Positions 1-9,503 of a stretch of 64,000 nucleotides of DNA are shown here, one piece after another. Under the pieces are notes generated by a model. That model was not told where the DNA came from, made no database searches, and saw nothing but the letters and a program-made list of their open reading frames with translations. Origin of the DNA: Phalacrocorax aristotelis (Eukaryota; Chordata; Aves; Suliformes; Phalacrocoracidae); assembly GCF_949628215.1 (NCBI RefSeq), contig NC_134288.1:2790001-2854000 (forward strand), written 5' to 3'. The stretch's first letter is position 1. Every line of letters begins with the position of its first letter. The position numbers were made by a program, and so were the translations under genes.

Positions 1-1869
1 ATCCACTACATGGATGACAGCCTCATAGCTGCGCCCACCGAGGCGTTGTGTGAACAAGTCTTTTCAGACACCCAAAGGGGCCTTGCGGGACAGGGCCTCA
101 AGGTAGCTGAGGCAAAGGTACAGCGAGGACCAGTGTGTGGATTTCTGTGTGCTAGAATACAAGGGGATTCCATACAAGCTCAGCCTATTAAACTTACACC
201 TAAGGTTAAAAATTTACACGATGTACAGAAGCTGGTAGGAGCACTGCAGTGGTTGCGGACATTCGTGCGCGTCACCGGTGAGGAGATGCAACCTTTCTAT
301 GCGTTGCTGAAAGGGACCGACCCATGGGAGCCCAGGACTTTAGATGCTGAGGCAGTCCAGCAGTTGCAGATGATAGAACGTCGAATGCAAAAGGAAGGAG
401 TATGGCGGTGGGACCCCCAGGAGGAATTAATTGCAGGTTGGATTCTGACCGCCAGTGGAGGATTAGGATTGCTATATCAAATACGGGCAGGGGAAGAAAA
501 AACACTGCAATGGGTATATCAGAAGGTTCCCAAGGATGCGTTCTCCACAAAAGTCAAGGTAGCCGGGGGAATGATTTGGCGTCTGCGACGGGAAAGCAAG
601 GGAATCTTTGGGAAGGAGCCAGATAAGCTGACAGTGCCGTGGAATGGGGAGAAATGGCGGAAGGTGGTAGAGAGTGAAGAGGATATACAATTGGCAGTAT
701 ACTCATACCCAGGGAAAATCGTCACAGGCATGGTACAGAGGTGGGCCGAGACAGCCAAAGTGGTGGATTTAAGTATGGTTAGTAGAGTTTTGGATACCCC
801 TCACCCAGGACCAACGTATTTCACAGACGCTTCCTCGAAGACGAACAGAGCGGTGGTAGTGTGGAAAGAAGAGAATAGTTGGATGTGCCAGACAAATGAG
901 GAGCAGGGTAAAAGTGTGCAGTGGCTAGAGGCGAAAGCGCTAGAGATGGCCCTGCAAAAGGATATAGATCGGCATATAAATGTGTGCACGGACTCCTTAT
1001 ATGTGTATAAACCAGTCATGTCCATGAACCGAGAGGGTGTACCACACACGGAAATTGCCTTGATGCTAGAGATTGCTTTATCGCAGCGAGGAGCAACTGT
1101 GACAGTAATTCACATTCGCAGTCATCAGACGGGGCCTGGACCACTGATTGAGGAGAATCGCATGGCTGATGAGGCAGCCGCGGGAGTCTGGACATTGACG
1201 GAGGCAAAGAAACTGCATGAAAAACTGCACCTCGGTGCTAAAGCCTTGGCAAAGGAGTGTGGCATCTCAATAAGAGCAGCAAGAGAAGTAGTAGCCACCT
1301 GTCCTTACTGTCAGCACTCGCCACTGTGGGAGGCAGGAGTCAACCCTCGAGAACTGGAAGCAAATGCTATCTGGCAGACTGACTTTACTGAATGTCCACA
1401 GTTGGCCCCCGGATGGCACCTGGCAATTACAATTGATACGTATAGTGGAGTCATCATGGCTACTCGACATCGGAAGCAGACCGCAACGCATTTGACTGCG
1501 CATTGGACCACGGTAATGGCGTGGCTTGGAAAGCCTACCGAGATAAAAACAGATAATGGACCATGCTTTCGGGCTCGAAGTACCGAAGAATGGTGTAAAG
1601 CTTGGAATTTTGTATTAAAACACGGCATTGCTTACAATAGCATGGGGCAGGCAATAGTTGAACGTGCTCATCGCACCTTGAAAGCAAAAATAATACAGCT
1701 TGGGGAGGGGGAGGGGTATAAGGGAGCTATACCCATAGCAGCTCAGCAAACCATTTTAATGCGTGCATTATATTCGCTTAATCATTTTATACGCGGGCAG
1801 GAGCAAGTTACAGCAGTGGAGAAGCACTTTGGCAAAGCTCAAGCAGGCGAGCGCTATCTGCAGGTATGA
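1..1869 (+). CDS. pol: Retroviral Pol, partial (RT end, RNase H, integrase)
   Basis: The reading frame is open from base 1. It starts with the RT catalytic motif Tyr-Met-Asp-Asp (7-18), continues through an RNase H domain (Phe-Thr-Asp-Ala-Ser-Ser near 820-837; second acidic position in Leu-Glu-Ala-Lys-Ala; third in Cys-Thr-Asp-Ser) and then integrase. Integrase shows the HHCC zinc motif (His-x3-His near 1216, Cys-Pro-Tyr-Cys near 1300) and the D,D-35-E core: Asp in Gln-Thr-Asp-Phe (near 1378), Asp in Lys-Thr-Asp-Asn-Gly (near 1550), Glu in Val-Glu-Arg-Ala-His (near 1660). A TGA at 1867-1869 ends the frame early. The same frame stays open behind it to the TGA at 2014-2016 and encodes a typical C-terminal integrase segment (Gly-Arg-Gly-Tyr-Ala-Ala-Val). 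The product would lack that domain. Confidence 0.93.
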   Translation: MHYMDDSLIAAPTEALCEQVFSDTQRGLAGQGLKVAEAKVQRGPVCGFLCARIQGDSIQAQPIKLTPKVKNLHDVQKLVGALQWLRTFVRVTGEEMQPFYALLKGTDPWEPRTLDAEAVQQLQMIERRMQKEGVWRWDPQEELIAGWILTASGGLGLLYQIRAGEEKTLQWVYQKVPKDAFSTKVKVAGGMIWRLRRESKGIFGKEPDKLTVPWNGEKWRKVVESEEDIQLAVYSYPGKIVTGMVQRWAETAKVVDLSMVSRVLDTPHPGPTYFTDASSKTNRAVVVWKEENSWMCQTNEEQGKSVQWLEAKALEMALQKDIDRHINVCTDSLYVYKPVMSMNREGVPHTEIALMLEIALSQRGATVTVIHIRSHQTGPGPLIEENRMADEAAAGVWTLTEAKKLHEKLHLGAKALAKECGISIRAAREVVATCPYCQHSPLWEAGVNPRELEANAIWQTDFTECPQLAPGWHLAITIDTYSGVIMATRHRKQTATHLTAHWTTVMAWLGKPTEIKTDNGPCFRARSTEEWCKAWNFVLKHGIAYNSMGQAIVERAHRTLKAKIIQLGEGEGYKGAIPIAAQQTILMRALYSLNHFIRGQEQVTAVEKHFGKAQAGERYLQV

Positions 1870-2044
1870 GTAAGGTTCCCAGGCAGTGAGCAATGGGAGA
1901 GAGGATGGAAACTGAGATGCCTGGGGAGGGGCTACGCTGCGGTTGAGAATGAAGGGCGCATAGAGTGGGTGCCTGCAAAGTGTGTGAAAGCAGAACTGTG
2001 CAAGGATGTACAATGAATAATCCCTCTGAGTTGTCTCTTTGCAG

Positions 2045-2342
2045 GGTCTGCTGACATGGGTCCTCATGCTAGCCGTGCCATTGGGAAAAGAAATGAGCTC
2101 CTTGACAAGATCGCAAGCAATATTGCAACGAGAGCGACACTGGGAAAGGGCTGCAAAAGAGAGAGATGAACTGGGATTGGATAGTAATAATTGGGGGGAT
2201 CTTGTTGTGTGTAGTAACCATGGTTACTTGTCGGCTGCCATTGTTATGCTGTGTTATAAGACAAATCAAAGAGCGCCTGCGAGAGTTACATGAATATAGA
2301 CCTGACCGCAATATGTATCTGCTTACGCAAGTAGCTTTGTAG
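2045..2342 (+). other. env-region remnant with small overlapping ORFs (left copy)
   Basis: This is the same sequence as 12443-12740. A splice-acceptor-like pyrimidine tract ends in CAG at 2044. Behind it three short frames overlap: a hydrophobic, signal-peptide-like start (Gly-Leu-Leu-Thr-Trp-Val-Leu) in one frame, a 37-codon basic ORF (2056-2169), and a 58-codon ORF (2166-2342) with one membrane segment. The stop of the 37-codon ORF and the start of the 58-codon ORF overlap as ATGA. A normal env gene of well over a kilobase is missing. Interpretation is given under the complete copy. Confidence 0.7.
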
Positions 2343-2370
2343 AATTTTTAGTAGCATGGGGAGGGGGAGA

Positions 2371-2620
2371 TGTATGGGAATAGACAGGGATCGGCGACCG
2401 GAAGATCACGGGATGTGACGGAAAGATAGACTCCTCCCCATAGGAGTGGCAGGAACAGGAAGCGCAAGAGCTATATAAGCGTGTGACGCAGTTAAATAAA
2501 CGGACATTTTGTATCCATCATATTGATGTCTGTGCATCACTGTCCCCAGGGTGGGTAGAGCCCTGTGTCCCAGAGATATGCGGCCCAAGATAAGTTCTCC
2601 CGTAGAAGCGTACAGCTACA
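2371..2620 (+). repeat. 3' LTR of the left provirus copy
   Basis: 250 bp beginning TGTATGGG and ending CAGCTACA (TG...CA ends). It contains TATATAA at 2472-2478 and AATAAA at 2495-2500. It appears identical to the 3' LTR at 12769-13018 and differs from the 5' LTR at 6929-7178 at six positions. The polypurine tract GGGGAGGGGGAGA (2358-2370) abuts it. It is followed by CACGCC (2621-2626), the target-site duplication, and then by host coding sequence. Confidence 0.96.
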
Positions 2621-2626
2621 CACGCC

Positions 2627-3037
2627 GAACGGGCTGGGTATGCCACAACTGTTGTCCCCGAGGTTCCTGCAACGGCGCCGAAGTTCGAGCGAGAACTGAC
2701 GCCGAAGCCGACAGCCTTAGCCAACACTTTGGCTATAAGGACTATGGCAAGCCGCATCATCGACTCTGTTTTAGAGCGGAGCTGTCAACCCGGGCCTGCC
2801 CTGAGTCCCAGACTGAATTTTGGAAGGTGCGTCGCAAAGCTGCCTGCACCGTCAGATGGAAAGGAGAGCTATCCCGCTGAGGACGTCCTCCCCTCCGTGT
2901 GCCCACACTTCTCCGGACAGCCCGTCGTCCGGCGGGTGCGAAGCCCCCTGCCCGGGCAGGAGCACAGCGCAGGGCAGTGCGCGGAAAGCTTGTGCAAGGC
3001 GAGCCCCAGCAGCCCGTGTCAGAAAGGAAGGTGTTAG
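2627..3037 (+). pseudogene. FSIP2-like: FSIP2-like gene, 3' end of last exon (left unit)
   Basis: This stretch starts right after the provirus and its 6-bp target duplication. It is open for 136 codons to TAG at 3035-3037, in the frame that continues the host exon interrupted at the 5' LTR in the next unit. It includes an amphipathic segment Met-Ala-Ser-Arg-Ile-Ile-Asp-Ser-Val-Leu-Glu-Arg beginning at an internal ATG (2744-2746). It is cut off from its own 5' exons by the provirus. The equivalent piece in the next unit carries a premature TAA; here the codon is intact (GAA). Whether it is still expressed is unknown; the upstream LTR could act as a promoter. Confidence 0.75.
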
Positions 3038-3149
3038 CTGGCAGGCTTGTGGACACTGTCCTGAGGAGGTGTGTGGCAGGAGAGGTGTAGAAGAGCCCCT
3101 GGGCAGCTCCACCAGGCAGCACACACAGACCTTACGCCCTTGTGCTCGC

Positions 3150-3155
3150 AATAAA
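3150..3155 (+). terminator. Poly(A) signal AATAAA, FSIP2-like left unit
   Basis: AATAAA lies 113 bp after the TAG stop codon and is conserved at the same place in all three units (13548, 16785). T/G-rich DNA follows, as expected of a cleavage region. Confidence 0.7.
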
Positions 3156-3895
3156 GAGCTCACTCCCAAGTGCTTGCTTGTGCCTACCTACGTTCAAGCC
3201 AGCCCAGGCTGTGTCTGGGCATTTTCCCTGCGGCAATCTCCCTCGTCTTTTTCCCTCCTGCGGCCTCCGTCACGCTAAGACCCGATTTTAGAGGGAATCT
3301 TAACCACGGAGGCGAGAAGTAGCCAGCATTTTTGTCTTGTTTAGCAAGCTTTGCTGCCAGGTCGCCATCGGCGACCTCACCGCATCCAGCCCCAAAGCGG
3401 TAGGAAGTGAGAGCCGAAGCGAGCAGCAGAGACGAGGGCGGGGGAGACTGACTGGGAAGGGGGCAGAGAGGTGCCTGGGCTGAAGGGGAGCCTGAGGAAA
3501 GGGCAGGGGAGGGGTTTCCCTCGGCCTCTGTTTGCCTTCTGCGTTGTTTCTCAAGACGCGAATCGGGAATTGGATGTTGACTGCTGTGGGCCAACAATCC
3601 AATTCAGTGCAGTCGCCCGACTCGAGGCTGCTTTGCCCGTGACAGGGAAGAGGTCTAAAAAGGAAAAGGGGGAAAGCTGAGCTAAGAAGGAGCCTCTCTG
3701 CTGTGGCCGTTCCTTGCATCTCTTCCCGCTTGTCGAGGATGCCTGCTTTGCTTCACAGAATCGCAGAGGAGTTGAGGTGGGAAGGGGCCTGTGGAGATGA
3801 CCTCTCAAAGCGCGCTCAGCAAGAGCCAGTGGCCCACAGGCCTGTCCCATGGTCCGGTGGGCGGCAGCCGGGCGGCGGCACGGCAACGCAGCGAT
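3156..3895. other. Spacer between left and middle array units
   Basis: About 0.74 kb between the poly(A) signal of one unit and the promoter of the next. The first 200 bp (to 3361) are shared by all three units; the rest is shared by the spacers before the middle and right units. A short CR1 fragment lies at 3753-3850. I see no further gene. Confidence 0.6.
3753..3850 (-). repeat. CR1 3'-end fragment in FSIP2-like upstream region
   Basis: Short, degenerate match to the CR1 3' end in reverse orientation (CACAGAATCGCAGAGGAG, then GAGGTGGGAAGGGGCCTGTGGAGATGACC in two short stretches). It lies about 100 bp upstream of the TATA box and is duplicated in the next unit. Confidence 0.6.
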
Positions 3896-3954
3896 GTGAC
3901 AACGCTGCAACGTGACAACGCTGTGATGCGACAATGCCCCGTGGCTCTATATAG
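3896..3954 (+). promoter_or_regulatory. TATA promoter of FSIP2-like gene, middle unit
   Basis: TATATAG at 3948-3954, with two direct copies of GTGACAACGCTG 16 bp apart (3896-3907 and 3912-3923) and a weaker third copy just upstream of the TATA box. Transcription should start near 3978. A first exon then runs to a GT donor after 4101 (GAGAG/GTGAGC) and appears non-coding. The coding exon begins after an acceptor at 4246. The repeated motif resembles neither a full CRE nor an X-box, so no factor is assigned. Confidence 0.65.
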
Positions 3955-4291
3955 CCGCTCGCTGGGAGCCTCTGGAGCGAGAGGAGTCAGCGCAGGGTCG
4001 CAGCTCCACGAGAGCTCTTGGAAGGAGCCGCGGAGCGCCGTCTCACTGCTGGCATCCGAAAGGCAGACGCACTGCCGAGTGCACTGGGAGAGAGGAGAGA
4101 GGTGAGCAGCGGGGCCGATGGGGAGGGCTCAGCCGGGGAGCCCCGGGTGTGGCAGGGTTGCTCTGGGGCCTTGGCACATGCCCTTTCTTGCAAGTGCCAT
4201 GCAGGAGGCTTCTTGAGCTGGCACCTGAGTGTCTCTGTCTTCCTAGCTCGGGCACAGGAGACGGCACCTGGGAGAAGGAGCTACTGGGCTG

Positions 4292-6976
4292 ATGGATCCG
4301 AGGCTGCTGGACCTCCCCCTCGGGGTCAAAATCCCTGTGTTGCCCGGCTCCAAGCCTGTCTTCTGCAGGGCAAAGCTGGGGGAAAAGGTAAACGAAGCGG
4401 AAAGGGGTGGAAAAGCTCTCTTCTTTTACGGGGTCCCCGTCATTCAGAGAAGGGGCGGCCTTGTGGCCACCTGCTCTACCGCGGGAGCTGCAGCCCTTCA
4501 GTCGCACAGGGCTGGGGAGGCGGGGGGAGCGCGTGGCTCCGTGGTGCCAAGAGGAAGGAGGACTTGCCCTATAGCAGTGCTCCAGGCTGGCCAGAGCTGG
4601 ATGGAGAGGAGTCTTCCAGCTACCTTTAGCTTTGCACAAGCACAGCTTGGCACCTCTGGGGAGCAGCGCAATCCTGTTTTGCAACAAGGGTGAATTGCCT
4701 GAGGAAAAGGCATGGCTGTAGGCAACATTGCAGCTCAGCTCCTTACAGGTGCAGCACGGGGTGCACCCCTCTCACCCCCGCAGTAAACAGCTCCTTGTCT
4801 GCCTCCAGCACCGGTAGAGATAGCCACCGGACGGGGGGGTGTAGGCAGAGGCCGCCTTCTCCGCTGGAGAGTCTCTGATGTAGCGAGAGCTCTCCTCTGG
4901 GTGGGAAGCAAGCCAGGGATTAGCCTGTACCTCGGAGCTTTGGAAATGCCAGCCTGTGTGTGTGAGGAGCTCGGAAGCGTGTTCGTCTCCGCTGCTCTCT
5001 CCTGACCTGGAGTTCATCCTCTGGAACACCTCCCTTACAGCTTCAGCGACCCTCATGCTATTTTGACCTGGGAGATCCCTACGGTCGCCGACTGCCCACA
5101 GAGTACAACAGCCTGCACGACCCCCATCTCCGGGCCTACCACAAACGCCAAGACAACCTGCAGAGGCTGAAGAGAGGGGGTTTCGTCACCAGCGATGGCA
5201 AGGTAGGTTTGGACGTCGTCGGGCCGATAAAAACGGTTCCCTCCGAGCGGGCTTCCCCGAGCGCAGAGGGAGCGCGTGCAGAGGAGCAGCCCCCCTCCCG
5301 CTGGGTTTGGGCTGTTTCGGGGAAGGCAGCCTGCTGCCAGTAGCTGGCTTGACAGCGCTCGGGCGATTTCTGCCCTCGTCTCTCCGTAGGTGGTTTGCAC
5401 TCTGAAGGAGTTCAACGAGTACAGGCAGTATCTGACCGGACTCAAGCTGGAGGCAGAGTACGTGTTCAGGCGAGAGGAGGTAGGCAAAGCGCAGTGTTGG
5501 CGGACGCCTGTCAGCGGCACGGTGCCGAGGGCTGGGGCTTGGCTCGCGGCATCTCGGGGGGGGCGCTCAGTGCAGAAGAGACGAGGGCTGTGCTCGTGGG
5601 CCAGGCGTGGTGCCGGGGAAAGGACTAGCCGGCTCGGAGCTGAGCCAGCGCAGGGTGCTGGGGTGGGCACGGGCAGGAAGGTCATGTGCGAGCCCGCGTT
5701 GTCCTGAGGGAACCCTTCTCTTGTGCCCTCGCCGCGTGGCTGAAGCAGAGCGCTGGCCTTGGGCCCGCGTGAAGCCTCAGCACGCAGGGGCGGGAGCGCT
5801 TGTCTGGGCAACGGCGAGCCACAACGCGGTGTCACCTTGCAGGAAAGGCTTCGGCAACGCCTGGCCACGCTAAGGGATGCCCACAAACCGCTGGGGACAA
5901 TGGACGCTTCGTGCCTACTGGAGCAGCTGCGGCAGCCTCAAAGACCATCTTGCCCACCTCCACCCGCGAGCAGAAAGATCTCCCTGAAATCGGGGCGCTG
6001 CAGGAGGCTGAAAGCAGCTTTGGACGAAGGCCAAACCTGCTCCCAACCTGAGCTGGGACAGGAAGGTGCCGAGCTGCCCAGGAGGGTCAGTAGCGGTGCT
6101 GACTCCGGCAAGCAGCCAGACCGCGCTGCAGACAGCGTGTCCAGAGCTGCGTCTCAACAACAAGCCCCAACAGAAGCCCAGAAGCTTGAAGAGGTGGCTG
6201 AGGCTGTGGTGTGGGAAGTGTTGCAGAGGGTGAAGGCTCCTCGGGCTCAGGCTGCCTGCGTTTTAAGGAGGGCTGCCCAGGGGATCAGGGGAAGCTTGTG
6301 TGGCAGCGCCGGAGGAGCAGAGCCTTTGGAGACTTCTCCTTCACTTTGCCAGCAGGAAATCGGACGGGTGGCCAAAGAGCTCGTAGCGACCGTGCTGGAG
6401 AGCTTGGCAAAGGCTTTGACATCCAGCACGGCCGCAGCGTGTGAGCCAGGGCCGGCAGGCAGGCGGAAGGAGCGACCTGTTGCCGGAGGAGCCACCCGAG
6501 CCGAGGAAGAGAAATCGGGGCAAGCTGAAACAGCAGCTTCCGATGGAGCGTCTGCAGAGGCTTCCCTGGACAAACTCATCAGAGAAGTTGTTGACGGCGT
6601 TTGCTGCACCTTGGAATCCTTTGCAACTTCTCAGGTTGAACGAGACCCTAGCTGCAAATATTCCAACAGCCTGGAGCTTCCCGGGAGAAATCTCTCCAAG
6701 AGACAGGCGCAGCCATCCCAGGCGCCTTTCTCAAGGCAGGCTGTGGAACAAGCACAGGGACTCCCCAGAGCATCTCAACAGCAGAGCCTGGAAGCAAGCA
6801 AGGGACCAAAGTCGCTTGCCTTGCAGCCACTGCCAAACAGAGCCGCTGCTGATGCCTCGCGACTCAGTGGCACGACTGCCGGGGAGAGCATCCAAAATGC
6901 CTCCTCCGGAGTTCAGCAGCACCACACCTGTAGGGGAATAGACAGGGATCGGCGACGGGAAGATCACGGGATGTGA
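4292..6976 (+). CDS. FSIP2-like: FSIP2-like protein, middle unit, interrupted by a provirus
   Basis: Coding exons 4292-4387, 5041-5202, 5390-5479 and 5843 onward; all junctions are phase 0 with GT/AG sites. A non-coding exon ends at 4101. Exon 2 encodes Met-Asp-Pro-Arg-Leu-Leu-Asp-Leu-Pro-Leu-Gly-Val-Lys-Ile-Pro, and exons 3-4 encode Tyr-Asn-Ser-Leu-His-Asp-Pro-His-Leu and Asn-Glu-Tyr-Arg-Gln-Tyr-Leu-Thr. I recognise these as the N-terminus of FSIP2, a very large protein of the sperm-tail fibrous sheath that binds AKAP4. This protein is far shorter. Exon 5 adds 362 codons up to 6928, with amphipathic helices near 6187-6234, 6360-6418 and 6569-6637. The provirus begins at 6929. The present frame reads 15 LTR codons and stops at 6974-6976, giving about 493 residues. 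Without the provirus the frame would continue at 13025. FSIP2 identity is from memory of its N-terminus; function here is inferred. Confidence 0.75.
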
Positions 6977-7178
6977 CGGAAAGATAGACTCCTCCCCATA
7001 GGAGTGGCAGGAAGAGGAAGCTCAAGAGCTATATAAGCGTGTGACGCAGTTAAATAAACGGACATTTTGTATCCATCATATTGATGTCTGTGCATCACTG
7101 TCCCCAGGGTGGGTAGAGCCCTGTGTCTCAGAGATATGCGGCCTAAGATAAGTTCTCCCGTAGAAGCGTACAGCTACA
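6929..7178 (+). repeat. 5' LTR
   Basis: 250 bp, TGTAGGGG...CAGCTACA. TATATAA at 7030-7036 and AATAAA at 7053-7058. A start site about 30 bp after the TATA box falls at or just past the AATAAA, so the signal probably lies at the U3/R border. A 6-bp inverted repeat ACTCCT/AGGAGT (6988-6993, 7000-7005) lies upstream of the TATA box. For the host gene this LTR supplies a sense poly(A) signal about 80 bp after the new stop codon. Confidence 0.96.
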
Positions 7179-7180
7179 AG

Positions 7181-7198
7181 TGGTGACCCCGACGTGAT
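7181..7198 (+). promoter_or_regulatory. Primer binding site, tRNA-Trp type
   Basis: TGGTGACCCCGACGTGAT, two bases after the LTR end. I recognise this 18-mer as the tRNA-Trp primer site used by avian leukosis/sarcoma viruses. The following leader (7199-7289) has no clear ORF. Confidence 0.95.
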
Positions 7199-7289
7199 TG
7201 GCGGGGCGGCCTGGCAAGTTCGCCGGGGGCAAAAGATAGCTTGAGGCACACAGGGGCGGGACGGGGAGCCGCAGGTCGGCGGGCGCGCC

Positions 7290-9503
7290 ATAGAATCAGT
7301 CGTAAAGGTACTGAAGGGATTGGGGAAGGAATATGGTACTTCGATATCGAAGGCGCCTACCTCAAAGGCCATCCAACGGATGATTACGCAGGGGCTCATA
7401 CGAAGTCCCGCAGTCATATTTAATAAGGATAAGTGGGTGAGAATTGAAGAGGAGTTAGCCGAAAGGGATATGATGGGAAAAACCCCAGTACATACAGCTC
7501 TGGGGAAAGATACACCGATTACTATTGAAAGCTCGGGATGATCAGGAGACGTGGCGGCAGGCGCGGCTGTGCCTGCGCGATGCTACAGGCGACAGTAGCC
7601 CGGAAATAGACCCAGGAGGGGCAGTGGGGACGCAGACAGGGGCAAGCATCGCGGGGGATGGGGAAGAAGGGGAGAGTTCGGACGGAGTAGCCTGGCCAGC
7701 GACTCAGTCTGAGGCTCCCAAAGAGGTGGATCGGGAAGCGGCGGTGTTCCCTGTTGAGCCAGCAGGACCTTTGGAATGCCCCCCCCCGCATACCCCTGGG
7801 ACGATTTGGCGCAGGCGCGGGTACCCGCGCGCGGGGAGGGGGGCGTGGCAGCGGACGCAGCGGGAGTGACGGAGCGGAAGGAGAAAGATGCTCATCACCG
7901 GCAGCAGCGCCGGCAGCGGCACCGCCCTCTGCCCGACCCTCGAGACTGGCTCCCGGGGCAACCCTTGAGATGGGAGTCGGACGAGGAGGGGGATTGGGGT
8001 GCCTGGAGGGGAGGACAGGGGGGGTATAGATCAACCTCGAGTAGCAGCGAATCAGAAATTGGGGGAGAAACCGATGCCCACATGTGGGAAGAGGGAGCAG
8101 CTTGCCTGCAGCGCGCAAAAAAGAGGCATAAGGCAGCAGGGACTCGGAGGACCAGTCAGAGTGAGGGAGGGGAGGGACCGCCAAAAGGGGACGTCCGGAG
8201 CGCTGCAGCTCCGGAGGGGTCCGCGGAGGACGTGCTGCGGCAGCTGCAGCAGGCTATGCGCGCACTAGGGGAAGTAACTCGGCGGCAGACAGGACTCTTA
8301 ACGAAGGGGGCGCCCCAGCGGCAGTCAGTCGAGTTACCAAACTGGCGGCTGATAGCCAGAGATTGTAGCCTCGATGGAGTAAGGATAGAGATGCCCGGGA
8401 TCTTCCCTGCCCGACTAGCTCCAGGAGGAGGGGTGGAGTGGACGCCGATAGATGCCAAGCTAGTGCGAAGTTTTTGGCGAGAAATTAGAGAAAAGGGGCT
8501 GAAAGACGAAGGAGTAGGATTGCTGCTGGACGCTGCGCATGCAGCGCCGTTGACCCCCTCTGATGCTAAGCAGTTGGCGAAAGCAATATTGGCTCCCACA
8601 ATGTACATACTTTGGAAGGAGGCAATGCACAGTGCCTGCCATGCCCTCGTACAGCAAGTGGCGGCAGTTCCGGGCCACCCGCTGAGAGGGACCACCCTTG
8701 ACCGGCTCACTGGCAGAAGTCAAGGACTGGAAACCCCGCAGTTGCAAGCAGCAGAATTAAGGGGCAGGGAGCTGCAAGCGGTAATGGAGAGGTCCCGCAG
8801 AGCGTATAGCGAAGTGGGCAGGTATGAGAAAAAAGCAGAACCTTGGCAAAAGATACAGCAAGGACTAGCAGAGCCATTTACAACGTTTTGTGACAGGTTG
8901 CAGAAGGCTATTATAGAATCAGAACTGCCACCAGCAGCCAAGGAGGCAGTCCTTATGGATTGCCTCCGAAATCAAGCAAATCCGCAAACACAAGATATCC
9001 TCCGCACCCTGGCGGAGGGGGCTTCATTGGGTCAAACCATTAGGCATGTCTTGCGCCAGGAGGCATTGAATCAGCATGGCGGTGTGGGAGCACACATCTG
9101 CCAGAACCCTGACTGTGGAAGCAAAGAAAGGGTGATGGTGCAAGCGGCCGGGGTGGGGCCGAGATGTCACTTGTGTGGACGGCAAGGGCACTTTAAAGCT
9201 GGGTGCCCGCTAGCGGAAAGGGGAGGACGTAATGGAGGAGGAGCGCGCCCAGTAGGGAGGTGCTGGGTGTGTGGGAAGCCAGGACACCTGGCAAGAGATT
9301 GTCCAACTACGAAGCCAGGAAACGGCCAAAGGAGGGCGAAGCGAGGGGGATTCGCACCTCCTGTGAGTCAAATGGCCCCCATCATGGTGCCAGCGCCAGG
9401 AGCTTGGCCCACCATAGCGGGCCAAGGGGGAGTGAACGTTCAGGCAGGGGGGCAGAACCAGCAAGATTTGCAGGTTACAGCCCCCGCGTGGCCTTGGTCA
9501 TAG
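7290..9503 (+). pseudogene. gag: Retroviral Gag, degraded at the 5' end
   Basis: The matrix frame begins Glu-Ser-Val-Val-Lys-Val at 7293, where alpharetroviral gag starts, but the codon at the expected start (7290-7292) is ATA. This frame stops at 7539-7541. Homology resumes in another frame (Lys-Ala-Arg-Asp-Asp-Gln-Glu-Thr-Trp, near 7525-7560). It returns to the first frame around a run of nine C (7779-7787). From 7776 to 9503 the frame is open for 575 codons. It has a Pro-Pro-Ala-Tyr late-domain motif (PPxY, 7782-7793), a capsid with a major homology region (Gln-Gly-Leu-Ala-Glu-Pro-Phe, near 8860-8910), and two CCHC zinc knuckles of nucleocapsid (9165-9206 and 9261-9302). PPxY motifs recruit NEDD4-family ligases for budding. 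Without a start codon and with two frame breaks no normal Gag is expected; an internal start at 7776 would give a protein without matrix. Confidence 0.9.

Larger units (their letters stand above)
1..2620 (+). mobile_element. Endogenous retrovirus, left copy (3' part only)
   Basis: This is the 3' portion of a provirus whose 5' part lies left of the window. It begins inside the reverse transcriptase active-site region and runs through RNase H, integrase, an env remnant, a polypurine tract (2358-2370) and the 3' LTR (2371-2620). It aligns base for base with 10399-13018 (offset 10,398). I see only a few differences, for example A/G at 777 versus 11175, G/A at 1464 versus 11862 and T/C at 1857 versus 12255. 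It is therefore a duplicate of the complete provirus to the right, not an independent insertion: the flanking host sequence is duplicated too. The relationship to alpharetroviruses rests on the arrangement described for the complete copy. Confidence 0.95.

Noticed and set aside
2820-3278. Plus-strand ORF of 152 codons overlapping the FSIP2-like 3' end
   Set aside because: Out of frame with the host exon, and the frame runs past the poly(A) signal.
4018-4629. 203-codon ORF over FSIP2-like exons 1-2
   Set aside because: It reads through two clear splice sites and into intron sequence in a different frame from the exons.
7782-7793. Link between the Gag PPxY motif and the ITCH gene in the same window
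   Set aside because: PPxY motifs do bind ITCH-family ligases, but the provirus is duplicated with the FSIP2-like gene and nothing ties its position to ITCH; treated as coincidence.
7522-8184. Long minus-strand ORF (220 codons) across the gag region
   Set aside because: It is antisense to gag in a GC-rich, Arg/Pro-coding stretch; no homology recognised and no promoter seen.
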